From Sulfitobacter geojensis (lineage in GTDB: Bacteria > Pseudomonadota > Alphaproteobacteria > Rhodobacterales > Rhodobacteraceae): a DNA stretch of 64,000 nt. The stretch is taken from assembly GCF_000622325.1 (NCBI RefSeq), contig NZ_JASE01000005.1, positions 2,976,001-3,040,000 of the forward strand. Reading direction: 5' to 3'. This document shows positions 45,638 to 54,862 of the stretch, in pieces (the stretch's first letter is position 1; every line of letters begins with the position of its first letter). Under the pieces are notes generated by a model, which worked only from the letters and a program-made list of their open reading frames with translations, was not told the DNA's origin and searched no databases. The position numbers and the translations under genes are program-made.

Positions 45638-47146
45638 ATGACTATCCCAACTGCACCTGAAATTCTGCAAGAATTGATACTAGCAAAGCCGCGCCAGACC
45701 TGTGAGGCACCAAAGGATGCGCGTGGCATCTACGGCCTTTTCGACCATCTCGGAGAGTTCCGGTACATTGGCTCAACGTCGTCGATTAGCCAAACGTTCT
45801 ACGAACGGATTCACCGTCGTCATCGTGCTGGTTCAGAGACCCACAGCCATTACTTTGCTCGCATGTATAATACCGGGCGGATGTGGGTCGACCGGAACGA
45901 TCCTGATACAGCGAGTGAAATGAAGATCGTTCGTCGAATGCGCCAAGCCTTTATTGCGCAGCACTGCCGCGCTGTCTGGGTGCCACTACCGGATCACGCC
46001 CCCATTGCTGATCTCGAGGCCCAGGTCATTGCCATGGCACCTGCCGAGATGACCGCTTGGAACAATCGGGGCATGGATGCCTACGATGAGCCTGAAGGGT
46101 TGGTTGACGCGCTGATCGAGCGTCTCAGTCTCAGCCCGTACGAACGTGAGGCGCTTTACCGGCAACGGGATCGCTTCTATGGCAAGAACATATCTGTTGC
46201 AGCATCTCATTCCTCCAGGGCTTTAAGAAAACGTGGTCTCCCTCCCCTGCCCAACGGTCCGTTCCGATTCTTTGCCCTCGATGTTGAGACTGCGAACCAT
46301 GATCGTGGAAGCATTTGCCAGATTGGAGTCGCATGCGTGCGTCACGACGATAGCATAGAAACATGGGCTAGTCTTGTTGATCCCCAGTCTCCACATTGGA
46401 CGTTCAGCGATCTGCACGGCATCACTAATGAAATGGTGCGGGGTGCACCAAAGATCGGTGCTGTAATTGACACGCTCAACGAGATTCTGAGTGGGCGCGC
46501 AGTCTACCAACATTCAGGGTTCGATCGAAGCGCTGTGCGAGCAGCCTGTGACAAACTCGGTCGCTCAGAACCCTCATGGGACTGGTTAGACAGTGTGGGC
46601 GTGGCGCGCCGGGCTTGGCCAGAATTGAAAGGCAACGGTGGGCATGGACTTGCTTCGCTCAAGGCGCACCTCGGGTTACGCTTCGAGCACCATGATGCCG
46701 GGGAGGATGCGCGCGCGGCGGCTGAAATTGTGCTCTTGGCAGAACGTGGTATCCTAGGCGCAACGAAGGATTTTGACGTACTCGACGATGAGGATGTTGG
46801 TTTATCCTCACCGCCCTCGCCGATGCGAAACACCTCGTCGCTTGAAACGGTGCCGCCGAGTCCGGTGAATGCGCCAGTCGCGTCATATCCAGCCGTCAAT
46901 TCCTATGAAACGGAACAGATGATTTTTGTTCCTGTCGCGGCCGATGGCAGTGCCTTTGGGCCTGAATTAGCGAGGAACGGGCGCTATACCGTTGGCCCTA
47001 AGGGCGGCGAAGTGAAATTCGATGACTTCGGCGAGGCCCTGAAGGCGCTTCGTAATATGGACGTCCCCCGCTGGCGGCGCCCTAATGCGGTAGGAAATTG
47101 GGGTATCGTCTCCGGCCTGAAATGGAAGTGCCTACAGAAGATGTAA
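45638..47146 (+). CDS. GIY-YIG nuclease fused to DEDDh exonuclease
   Basis: About 502 residues (506 if the GTG at 45626, overlapping the previous stop, is used). Numbering from the GTG: GIY-YIG domain with GIYGLF (34-39) and RYIGS (46-50), a conserved-looking ERIHRRHRAG helix, and candidate catalytic Glu in DLEAQVIAM (~132). A linker leads to an exonuclease domain of the DnaQ type with ALDVETAN (Asp220, Glu222), HSGFDRSAV (Asp301) and HHDAGEDARAAAE (His357, Asp362): all four DEDDh residues are there. A C-terminal ~80-residue domain (EQMIFVPVAADGSAFGPEL...) is unrecognised. It would cut and then degrade DNA. Confidence 0.85.
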   Translation: MTIPTAPEILQELILAKPRQTCEAPKDARGIYGLFDHLGEFRYIGSTSSISQTFYERIHRRHRAGSETHSHYFARMYNTGRMWVDRNDPDTASEMKIVRRMRQAFIAQHCRAVWVPLPDHAPIADLEAQVIAMAPAEMTAWNNRGMDAYDEPEGLVDALIERLSLSPYEREALYRQRDRFYGKNISVAASHSSRALRKRGLPPLPNGPFRFFALDVETANHDRGSICQIGVACVRHDDSIETWASLVDPQSPHWTFSDLHGITNEMVRGAPKIGAVIDTLNEILSGRAVYQHSGFDRSAVRAACDKLGRSEPSWDWLDSVGVARRAWPELKGNGGHGLASLKAHLGLRFEHHDAGEDARAAAEIVLLAERGILGATKDFDVLDDEDVGLSSPPSPMRNTSSLETVPPSPVNAPVASYPAVNSYETEQMIFVPVAADGSAFGPELARNGRYTVGPKGGEVKFDDFGEALKALRNMDVPRWRRPNAVGNWGIVSGLKWKCLQKM

Positions 47147-47207
47147 GTACAGGCAGGTTAGTAGCCTGCCTTACTCGCCTCTATGTCCCCTATTTGTTGA
47201 CATTCAT

Positions 47208-47293
47208 CGTGCAAAAATCACGAATTATGCACGCTCCGACCGGCCCTTTAGGATCAAGGACTTAAAGCGTGCACAAGTTGCGTGCATAAATGA
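47208..47293. repeat. res-like site 2 (copy of site 1, same spacing)
   Basis: The subsite 47208-47233 is a good palindrome (CGTGCAAAAA, centre TCACGA, ATTATGCACG), and a half-site CGTGCACAAG starts at 47268. Every matching element lies exactly 3100 bp from its counterpart in site 1: TGCACGCTCC at 44128/47228 and YGTGCAYAAGT at 44168/47268. On the minus strand the site runs into ATGAATG, resembling the resolvase start ATGAATTC, but no resolvase follows. It may be the trace of a second resolvase copy. Confidence 0.6.
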
Positions 47294-47328
47294 CAGGCCG
47301 TGCCAAACAGAAAAGGCCGATCAACCCT

Positions 47329-48216
47329 TCAAGCAACTCTAGTGAGCTTCAACGGCCACACAGCTTCATAAACTTCGATACCCTCGCTATCAGCAATGGA
47401 CCTGATGAGCGAAGGTACTCGCTCAGCGACAAGGACCCCGTCCAACCGACCGGATGCAAAGTCATCCAGCTTGCCAAGCGCAAGTAGATATTCCGTGACC
47501 TGACAAACTGCGGCTTCCGATGCTTCAGCCCGCTTCAGTTCAATGATGAGCCAGTCACCAGTCTCTCTATCGCGAGCAAGGATATCGATCCTGCGCGAAT
47601 TTAATCCTCCGTCGATAGGATACTCATCTTGGACAATGTCATACCTGTTAGCCCAAGGCGTATCGGTCCAGTTCTTGAGTATCTGCTGTTGAAGTACATA
47701 CTCCGTCGTGAAGCCCTCACCAGCATGAGTCGCGCGATTGAGTGCCAAGACAGAATGATCAAAACCAGCTAACGCTTTCAAAGTTGGGATCACATCCTGA
47801 CGTGCAACGACAAGATGACCCGACGATTTGTTGCGGCCTTCAAAACTAAACGGAATGTCGGCGTTGAAGAACTGAGCTTGGTATTTTCCGTTAAAGACAG
47901 CTACGCCGTAGTCGCCTTTGCCCGGGCGAAAAGTATCAATTGCAACAGACCACTGCTTTCCAGGGTCTGGAGAGAAAGCGAGGTAGACAACACCCCGCGT
48001 GTTCGGCCAACGGGCATTCCGGCGGGGATGATCGTTTCGGATCATGCACCCTAGCCCTGACCCGATTGCAGTTTCGATCAGCTCCTCAGTAGCAGGCGAA
48101 AGTTGCCAGTTCCGTGCGACATACGCATGGCCATCTTGGCGGACCAGAAGGCCTTCCTCAAGGGTCTCGGCCTCGATCCCGCCTGCAAACTTTCGTCTTT
48201 CTCCGACAAGCGACAT
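47329..48216 (-). CDS. NucS/PD-(D/E)XK-type nuclease-like protein
   Basis: About 295 residues from ATG 48216 (an in-frame start 51 nt further up is possible). The C-terminal domain has the PD-(D/E)XK pattern GGLNSRRIDILARDRETGDWLIIELKRAEASEAAVCQVTEYL: the Asp of RIDIL and the E-x-K of IIELKR are the expected metal-binding residues, as in the C-terminal domain of NucS/EndoMS. The N-terminal ~150 residues are beta-rich and unrecognised. It faces the nuclease fusion from the opposite strand across res-like site 2, and lies in the zone between that site and the palindrome at 48897. Confidence 0.75.
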   Translation of the reverse strand: MSLVGERRKFAGGIEAETLEEGLLVRQDGHAYVARNWQLSPATEELIETAIGSGLGCMIRNDHPRRNARWPNTRGVVYLAFSPDPGKQWSVAIDTFRPGKGDYGVAVFNGKYQAQFFNADIPFSFEGRNKSSGHLVVARQDVIPTLKALAGFDHSVLALNRATHAGEGFTTEYVLQQQILKNWTDTPWANRYDIVQDEYPIDGGLNSRRIDILARDRETGDWLIIELKRAEASEAAVCQVTEYLLALGKLDDFASGRLDGVLVAERVPSLIRSIADSEGIEVYEAVWPLKLTRVA

Positions 48217-48378
48217 ACTCTTTTCCCTACGTGGATGCTCATTCAATAGGGATAGGGATAGAGTCAAACATGGACGTCATTATGGCAGTAAATGTCATCA
48301 AAGGTTCGGCATCGAACCATGACAGATCCACATCACGGCCTTTCACCCGGTCTCCTAATTCTGGCAGATATACCCCCG

Positions 48379-48833
48379 CTAGTACTTCGCCCACTTTGCG
48401 GCCAATCCACTCTCTACCATCGCGCAGCTTAGATCGCCGCCTCTGGTGGAAACGCACCAGGCCCCTGTGCGATCACCGCCAGCGCGCCCAACGGAAAGGC
48501 AATCCATGGTTGGTCCGTTTACTAGGATGTGGCCATGCTTGGATTTTCGCCCAGTGGGCCTGCCGACCAGCCTCACCAGGAAATCTCGTGCATCACTCCA
48601 TTTTGCCTCTGCGCTCGGGCATGGATGCCAGAACTGCAAGAGCCATCGGTCTCACGTGCGTTGATGCCTGACAGCCGCAGCTTTGGCCCTTCTGCGCACC
48701 AAACTGGGCCGTCACCGTCCCAAACGTGCGTGGGTGTGCATCGGAACGATTGTCCTGTCTGAACGATGGGTGCATCAGCTAAAACCTGCACGGGTATCAA
48801 AGCCAAGGCAAAAAACACTGGCAAATTCCTCAT
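48379..48833 (-). pseudogene. Thermonuclease-like (SNase-type) exported protein, frameshifted
   Basis: From ATG 48833 the frame gives a signal peptide (MRNLPVFFALALIPVQVLA) and the start of a thermonuclease-like domain (CTPTHVWDGDGPVWCAEGPKLRLSGINARETDGSC). The continuation HPCPSAEAKWSDARDFLVRLVGRPTG and GDRTGAWCVSTRGGDLSCAMVESGLAAKWAKY lies in another frame up to 48379. The frame changes near 48620. Fused, the two parts make a normal small exported protein of ~150 residues. A real mutation or a sequencing indel would look the same. Confidence 0.75.
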
Positions 48834-49377
48834 ATACCTCTCCTTTTTCTGTGCTGATCCGGCACCCTATTTTTTCAATTTGATGGAGCGTGTAAGCGTG
48901 CAAAAACCTTGATTTTTGCACGCATCGCCGGGAGCAATGTCCCTTCGTAAAGCAGAGAAGGTGACCTGCCCCCTCTCCCGATAGATTTGTCGACCGCTTC
49001 CCCACTTTTTCCAATCGGTTGGGGCAACAACAACAACCCAAATCTTAACACCTCAATCTGGGTACAAACTCTTCGGTCACGGGGTGCGAATTACCCGCAT
49101 GTTAGTTAGGGTCAGGAAGGACCCAAAGGCTTCAAGCCGGCGCGGTTTACTGCACAATGGGCGGGAGCCAGACTTTCGCTGCTGTCTGAACGGCAGCTTT
49201 GCGCAGTTAGCGCTTCGGACAAGTGTTGCAGACGACCATGAACCGACTTTGCGTCTAAGGCTGTTCACCGCATTCTAACGTCCCAAAACCGGCCGTTCAT
49301 TCAAGACGCCTTTCATGCAAACAGGGACTTCCCGCTTGCCAACTCTCGAAAACTTAAGGAGGGTGCGGAATTCACCT
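48834..49377. other. Intergenic region upstream of RADAR
   Basis: A stretch of ~540 bp with the 48897-48922 palindrome in its left part. The remainder (49080-49320) is GC-richer, resembles decayed coding sequence in no recognised family, and contains no supported gene. The promoter of rdrA should lie at its right end. Confidence 0.45.
48897..48922. repeat. Perfect 26-bp palindrome related to the res-like subsites
   Basis: Arms CGTGCAAAAA and TTTTTGCACG around CCTTGA; the symmetry extends one base on each side. It has the same length and half-site as the best subsite at 47208 (CGTGCAAAAA, centre TCACGA). No second subsite is seen 60 bp away on either side, so it may be a solo or partial site. 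The A/T next to the loop argues against a terminator. Confidence 0.6.
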
Positions 49378-49383
49378 TATAAT
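49378..49383 (+). promoter_or_regulatory. Possible -10 element of the RADAR operon
   Basis: A perfect TATAAT lies 53 nt before the preferred rdrA start in an AT-rich context. No good -35 hexamer occurs at 17 bp, so the assignment is weak. Confidence 0.3.
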
Positions 49384-49436
49384 TGTGTCAGAGTTTACGT
49401 GCACGCTCAATTTCTACTGAAAATAGGATCTCTACC

Positions 49437-52289
49437 ATGGCTCCAGAACCAAGATCACATAACGACCAGCTAATTGATCTTAACCGAGGAATGAGCACTT
49501 CATTGTCCGAACAGCAAGATCTTCAAAGAAAGTTGTGGGATACCCTTAAGGAGTTATTAGAACCAACGAAAACAACTGCACAAACTTCCGATCAGGAAGA
49601 TAGTCCCTTCACGCCCGCGAGCCTGCGAGTATCCCAAGATCGGAGCCATGAAGCAATTTTTCTTACTGGGCGACGTGGTGAAGGCAAAACTACTGTATTA
49701 TTGCAGATACTGGGAAAAATCGAACGAGGTGAATGGAAAGACTATCGTAGCCTTGGGCTGTTAGATCCAACTTTGCTAGAATCAAAACAAAACTTGATAT
49801 TGTCGATCATTCAACGTATCCGCGAATACCTCATCAGTGACGAAATATCTTGGAAACACCGAAGCCAATCAGATGAAAGTGATTTAAAAAAGGCTCAAAA
49901 TGCTTTAAGGACATTAGCCAAAGGCATTTCTGTGCTCGACGGCGTCGGGTCTAACGATCTACATGACGAAGATTGGTCAAACGCTTCATTCATTATGGAT
50001 GAGGGCATGGAGCGGGCTGAGGCGGCTTACAGCTTTGAACAAAGTTTCCGTGATTTTGTTTCATGTGCGGCGAAGGCGGTCGGATGTGAGGCCTTCGTCA
50101 TTTGTATTGACGACGTCGACACAAAATCGGAAATGGGAGCCCCGGTGCTTGAGGCTCTGCGCAAATATCTGACATCCCCCAAACTACGTGTTGTCGTTTC
50201 TGGCGACCCAGAGCTTTTGCAGTCACTCACCCGAAAGATCCAGCTCAATGGCATGGGAGGAGACTTCGTCGGATTTGAGCAAAATCTCAGTACTTCCCAC
50301 CCAGAGAATTCCCGTATCGAAACCCTGTTAGAACAACTATCTGGGCTTGAAGATCAATTCCTCACCAAGGTTTTACCCCCACACAGACGCATTAAGCTTC
50401 AAACCCTAAACGAGATTACGACAACACAGGACACATCCATCAATTTGAAATGGAAAAACCGAGACGATGATGAAACTCCACTAAACGAAGAACTAGATAT
50501 AATTATTGGTAGCCATTGGGGCGCACGGGATGCAAACACACTTCGAATGTACCGTTCAGCAATTCTCTCAATGCCTGTACGTAGCATTATTGAATTTCTT
50601 GAGGTATGGGATATCAGTGGTGCGAACCCTACTCCCGCCGAAGTTTCTGAACGTATGACTGAAATTTCTCGTAGCCAGCTTGCAGCGGCCGGCCTGCGGA
50701 TAGACACAATCCAAAACATTCCCGATTTCACGATCAAGTTACGGCGCATCGTTGAGTGGATGTGCGAACAACCAACGCGTTGGGATGAATTTTCAAACCT
50801 TACTCCTGACGGTGCGCACGAAAGTAAAGATCGGGCGACTTTGGCTTTGTCATCGATCATTTCTGGCGGGTTGCAAAATACTATTCCTGGGACGATCCGC
50901 TTTTGGTTGCAGTTCGCCGCAATTGGAAGCCAAGTCGAGAGCGAAGGTTCTGTTGGCCATGGCAACCGGAAGAGTCATCTCGCTAAGTTTCGTGCGCATA
51001 TTCGCTTTATGCAAGATCAACCATTGCGCGATTTTCTTGCCTATTGGGCCGCATGGGAGAGGAGCCCTAAAAGCGTAACAAAATTAAATGTAGAGAACTC
51101 TACATCTATTTTTGGCATACCTGTTGGAAGTGACCGGGTTCGCAATCCACCCAAAACCATAAAATATTTCTATGGCTTAGACTACCATAAAAAGGGTTGG
51201 AATAGATTTTACCAAGTCGGAAATGGCGAAAAAGACGGCAATACTCTTTCTTTAGATGAGATTAAGCAATTCGCCAAAACACTGCCTCAAGACCTAAAAG
51301 GCTTTCACCGGCAAATTATAGAACAGGGGGGGGTACCAAACATTTATGGAAAGGGCCAAGGTCGATTGTCGGGCGCGCTTTTCAATTCGATTGAAGAACT
51401 TGCGGCACGCGTGGATGATACTTCGGCTTCCATAGCACTTCTACCTTACACAAAAATTATAAGCGGTCAGGGTTATGATCACGGTAATTACGGAGTTTTG
51501 TCAATCTTGGCGGGCATCGATGACCTCATTTCGAATAATGATAAAAAGGCTGTACTTGCTTCTTGGCAGGGTACGCCTATCGCCCCTACTGCAACGAGAA
51601 AAGAATTAAGTGATCAAGAAGAGGACGTCGACTACATTCAAGAAGACGAAGAAAATCCCAAGGATAGGGCATCGCTATTTGAATTTGACGAAGACTTTGT
51701 CAAAGCTCTTGAGCATTGGGCCAATTCAAATGTTGACTTGCGGCCTGTTTCGGCTGTGTCGCTTGCGAATTGTTGGAAAACCTTTGCCGACGCCGTTCCA
51801 AGAATTTTCGACAACGCATCTCGAAGACAACATAAGATTTCAGAGAATAAGCTCTTTTTGGGGCGTCTCTTACATCGTCAACTCGTTGTATTCCTGCATA
51901 GCCTTGGCGTAGAAATGTACCGGCGCGAAGGCGGGCAGGCCAATAAAGCCATGCAAAATAGCCCGACAGGTTCAGATGAGAATTTCATAGATTTGCTCAA
52001 GCACATGCGGGATACTCAAATTCGTTCTGACGTAGATTCAGTTAACTTTAAAGTTGACCGCTTTGAGGATACGCCAGGCGGCGCGCTTTTCTATCATTTC
52101 CTCAAATGCCCACTTTGGGGTTATTATCTCGTGCCTTCATTGTTCGATAAGATCGAACAATTGAAAGACGTTACGGTCAAAAATGTTGTGTACACTCCAC
52201 CCAGCGCTCCTAATGGCACGACTGTCACCTTTGATGGGCTTTATTACCTCCTCAACACCGTTCCAATCATCCAAGGTGATGGACGGTGA
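49437..52289 (+). CDS. rdrA: RADAR ATPase RdrA
   Basis: A ~950-residue STAND-like/AAA+ ATPase. I prefer ATG 49437 (MAPEPRSHNDQLIDLNRG) with AGGA upstream over an in-frame TTG at 49383. Walker A is LTGRRGEGKTTVLLQIL (~76-92) and Walker B is VICIDDVDTKSEM (~221-233), followed by RVVVSGDPELLQSL as a sensor-like strand. The rest is long and mostly helical. The pairing with an oversized adenosine deaminase directly downstream, in a 4-nt overlap (GTGA), is the defining gene pair of RADAR, in which RdrA and RdrB form a giant assembly upon infection. AT content is high. Confidence 0.9.
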   Translation: MAPEPRSHNDQLIDLNRGMSTSLSEQQDLQRKLWDTLKELLEPTKTTAQTSDQEDSPFTPASLRVSQDRSHEAIFLTGRRGEGKTTVLLQILGKIERGEWKDYRSLGLLDPTLLESKQNLILSIIQRIREYLISDEISWKHRSQSDESDLKKAQNALRTLAKGISVLDGVGSNDLHDEDWSNASFIMDEGMERAEAAYSFEQSFRDFVSCAAKAVGCEAFVICIDDVDTKSEMGAPVLEALRKYLTSPKLRVVVSGDPELLQSLTRKIQLNGMGGDFVGFEQNLSTSHPENSRIETLLEQLSGLEDQFLTKVLPPHRRIKLQTLNEITTTQDTSINLKWKNRDDDETPLNEELDIIIGSHWGARDANTLRMYRSAILSMPVRSIIEFLEVWDISGANPTPAEVSERMTEISRSQLAAAGLRIDTIQNIPDFTIKLRRIVEWMCEQPTRWDEFSNLTPDGAHESKDRATLALSSIISGGLQNTIPGTIRFWLQFAAIGSQVESEGSVGHGNRKSHLAKFRAHIRFMQDQPLRDFLAYWAAWERSPKSVTKLNVENSTSIFGIPVGSDRVRNPPKTIKYFYGLDYHKKGWNRFYQVGNGEKDGNTLSLDEIKQFAKTLPQDLKGFHRQIIEQGGVPNIYGKGQGRLSGALFNSIEELAARVDDTSASIALLPYTKIISGQGYDHGNYGVLSILAGIDDLISNNDKKAVLASWQGTPIAPTATRKELSDQEEDVDYIQEDEENPKDRASLFEFDEDFVKALEHWANSNVDLRPVSAVSLANCWKTFADAVPRIFDNASRRQHKISENKLFLGRLLHRQLVVFLHSLGVEMYRREGGQANKAMQNSPTGSDENFIDLLKHMRDTQIRSDVDSVNFKVDRFEDTPGGALFYHFLKCPLWGYYLVPSLFDKIEQLKDVTVKNVVYTPPSAPNGTTVTFDGLYYLLNTVPIIQGDGR

Positions 52290-54862
52290 GTGCGCTATTC
52301 TTTCGTCGAGCGTTTTCTGATCATCAGACGCTCTACGAATTGTCCTGTGGGACAGTGCCCGACTACGAGGCATGGCGGCGACGTCTATACTTATTAGAGC
52401 AACGAGAGGTGTCCGGACAACCCGATCACCTTCTGAAAAGCTATCGTGATCTAAGGTTCCCATCTCGACCGTCCCCTAACAGCTCAGAGGCATTCGGAGA
52501 GGTGACTTGGAGCACGTTCGAAAACTTAGCGGATCGTTTCCTTGAAAGGCAAGCTGGGCGTTTGTGGGTGAAACGTGAGCACTTTCAAGAGTGGCATGAT
52601 CTAATTACGCATCTCTCACCGCTCACCATCATCATCGCATTCCTCGTGAAGGAGGGAAAACTCGACGGGCTTTCTCCGCTCAAACTGCACGCCGCTCTGC
52701 GTTTAGAGCTTGGTGATAGCGCTTTGCTGAGCCCATACGATCCAACGGTCGAACACATCGTTGAAAACGAAGGTCTAAACGAGTTGCACATGCATCTCAA
52801 TGGATCAACTGAATTGGACGTGATTTGGCCAGATGCTGTCGGTGATCCTTTAGGCTTTAAAGAAGAACTTTCGGACGCGGGTGAAGTACGTGACCAATAC
52901 GAAAATATCTTACCTAATTGGACGGCCGAAAAGCTTTGTCGAGTTTTATACAGTGCGCGCCGGATGCGGCATCTGATTTGGCATGTAATTACGGAACAAG
53001 CGAGTGGGCGCCAACCAAAAACTGCCCCAGCCGCCGTCTATGAAATCATGAATAGCGAAAACTCGGATAGTGACTGCAAGGCTCTTTGGGGACGCGCGGT
53101 TTCGGGGCTCAAAATGGCCATAGAACCTAAGCTCCACCCAACTAACAGTTTGCTCGGGAATAGCAGCACGAGCGGAACGTTGCTGCATAAAGAGGCAGTG
53201 TTCCTCTTTATGGGAATGAAGGCTTTGAAGGAAAATTCCCTGCCCCAAAGTATAGCGTTGGCCACCTTTTTCGTTTTTTGCGTTCAACGTCAAATCATCG
53301 AATTGTCTGTTCAACAGCTTACCCAGTACGGCTTCGATCAGTTCCAAAAATTTACTTTGAATGAGGTGAGGTCTCGTGTTGAAATGTCCTATGAACACAG
53401 GTTTAAGCAAATAAATCAACGCCCTCCATATCGCACTATCAGACACTTGGAAGGCCGGTTCGCGCCAAAAGCGGATATTAAAAAGCTAGAAGCCATATTA
53501 GGCCGAATTGTTGACGGTGCCTGCCGCTTCCGTGCGCCTCAAATTTCCATAACTCAAACTGAAAAAGATATAGAGAGAAAGCGCGAGGAAAGACCCTTGA
53601 AGCGCCTTGAAAGACCCGCCGCACCCGATCTCATAGGTCTCGGTGATGATTTGGGTTTTGGGCGAGCTGATTTTGAACTATCCTTGGTCGCGCATTTTAT
53701 CAAAAAGCCTACTCCCAAGAAGGACCGTCTTTTCATTAATAGGCGTAACGAACTACGCAAAGAAGCCGGAGTTCTTATAAAAACCCTGCAACGCCGGCCT
53801 GTTCTTTCTCAAATCGTGCGCGGTATCGACGGAGCTGCCAATGAGCTTCACACTCCAGCAGAGGTATTTGCTCCAACCTTTCGCCAGGCACGTGCAGCAG
53901 GCATTCCCCATGCCACTTTTCACGTTGGCGAAGATTTCCGTCATTTAATCGGGGGAATCCGCGCAGTCCATGACGCAGTAACTCTGCTCCACATGAAGGC
54001 AGGGGACAGAATTGGGCATGCTACGGCCTTGGGGATCCGGCCAGGTTTTTGGCTCGAACGTGCGCCGGAACGTGTCCTGCAATCACCTTGGGACAGCTTC
54101 CTGGATTTGGTGTTCGCCCGTTCCGCACTCTTTTCTGTGGAGGGGTTTTCTGCTGAAATTCGTAATCTGGAAAGCAAGATTGGCGACTTGTCTACCCGTT
54201 TGATGGGTAGAAACATCACTGCGCCTGAGCTTGAAGCCGCTTTTGCGCTACGCGACTTAGATACCTTAGAGTACCATGATAAACTGATAGGAAATCCGCC
54301 AGAATACACATATTTTGAAGCCCGCTCAAAAACGCTTGTCGCCGACAGTCTCCGTGCTGAAAACACCCGCATAGTGTATACTGCAAAAAGAAACCCACAC
54401 ATCTTTGCGCTTTTCATGGAAATCCAATCTAAGAGAATGTCTGATACGGATAATCGCCCACAAGAACTCGAGCGTGATCTATTACCACCCAGAGCGCTGT
54501 CTGCAATTCAATCTTATGTTATCAAAAATCTGAACCGAAGTCAGATTGTGATCGAGACACTTCCTACAAGCAATTTGAGAATTAGCCTTTACAAACGATT
54601 TGCGGAGCACCACCTTTTTCGTTGGCTTGGTTTAGACGATGAGGAACCTCTAGAGCATATTCCAAGATTTTGTGTTGGCAGTGACGACCCAGGTATCTTC
54701 GCAACCAATCTCAAAAATGAATTTTCCATGATTGCAAGTGTTTTACGCTGTCGATACGCGAGGTCAGAGGACGAGATATCTCAGTTAATAACATTCATGA
54801 ACAACATTGCGCGAACTTCCCGCTTCAAGCCGGAGCAGAGCAATACGGTGGTGCAGAAATAA
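52286..54862 (+). CDS. rdrB: RADAR adenosine deaminase RdrB
   Basis: An 858-residue deaminase, more than twice a normal adenosine deaminase. All catalytic signatures are present: NELHMHLNGS (His168, His170, zinc), FHVGEDFRHLIGG (His546, Glu549), GDRIGHATALG (His ~577), the LPTSNLRIS block (~770) and GSDDPGIF (~798, zinc/catalytic Asp). Large insertions between the first and second motif are typical of RdrB. In RADAR, the deaminase converts adenosine bases or ATP/dATP pools to inosine forms during phage infection. It starts at GTG 52286 inside the rdrA stop. No RdrC/RdrD accessory gene is seen nearby. Confidence 0.93.
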   Translation: MSALFFRRAFSDHQTLYELSCGTVPDYEAWRRRLYLLEQREVSGQPDHLLKSYRDLRFPSRPSPNSSEAFGEVTWSTFENLADRFLERQAGRLWVKREHFQEWHDLITHLSPLTIIIAFLVKEGKLDGLSPLKLHAALRLELGDSALLSPYDPTVEHIVENEGLNELHMHLNGSTELDVIWPDAVGDPLGFKEELSDAGEVRDQYENILPNWTAEKLCRVLYSARRMRHLIWHVITEQASGRQPKTAPAAVYEIMNSENSDSDCKALWGRAVSGLKMAIEPKLHPTNSLLGNSSTSGTLLHKEAVFLFMGMKALKENSLPQSIALATFFVFCVQRQIIELSVQQLTQYGFDQFQKFTLNEVRSRVEMSYEHRFKQINQRPPYRTIRHLEGRFAPKADIKKLEAILGRIVDGACRFRAPQISITQTEKDIERKREERPLKRLERPAAPDLIGLGDDLGFGRADFELSLVAHFIKKPTPKKDRLFINRRNELRKEAGVLIKTLQRRPVLSQIVRGIDGAANELHTPAEVFAPTFRQARAAGIPHATFHVGEDFRHLIGGIRAVHDAVTLLHMKAGDRIGHATALGIRPGFWLERAPERVLQSPWDSFLDLVFARSALFSVEGFSAEIRNLESKIGDLSTRLMGRNITAPELEAAFALRDLDTLEYHDKLIGNPPEYTYFEARSKTLVADSLRAENTRIVYTAKRNPHIFALFMEIQSKRMSDTDNRPQELERDLLPPRALSAIQSYVIKNLNRSQIVIETLPTSNLRISLYKRFAEHHLFRWLGLDDEEPLEHIPRFCVGSDDPGIFATNLKNEFSMIASVLRCRYARSEDEISQLITFMNNIARTSRFKPEQSNTVVQK

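Noticed and set aside
48897..48922. Perfect palindrome as a transcription terminator
   Set aside because: The loop-proximal half of each arm is only A/T and no T-run follows; the relation to the resolvase-type subsites explains it better.
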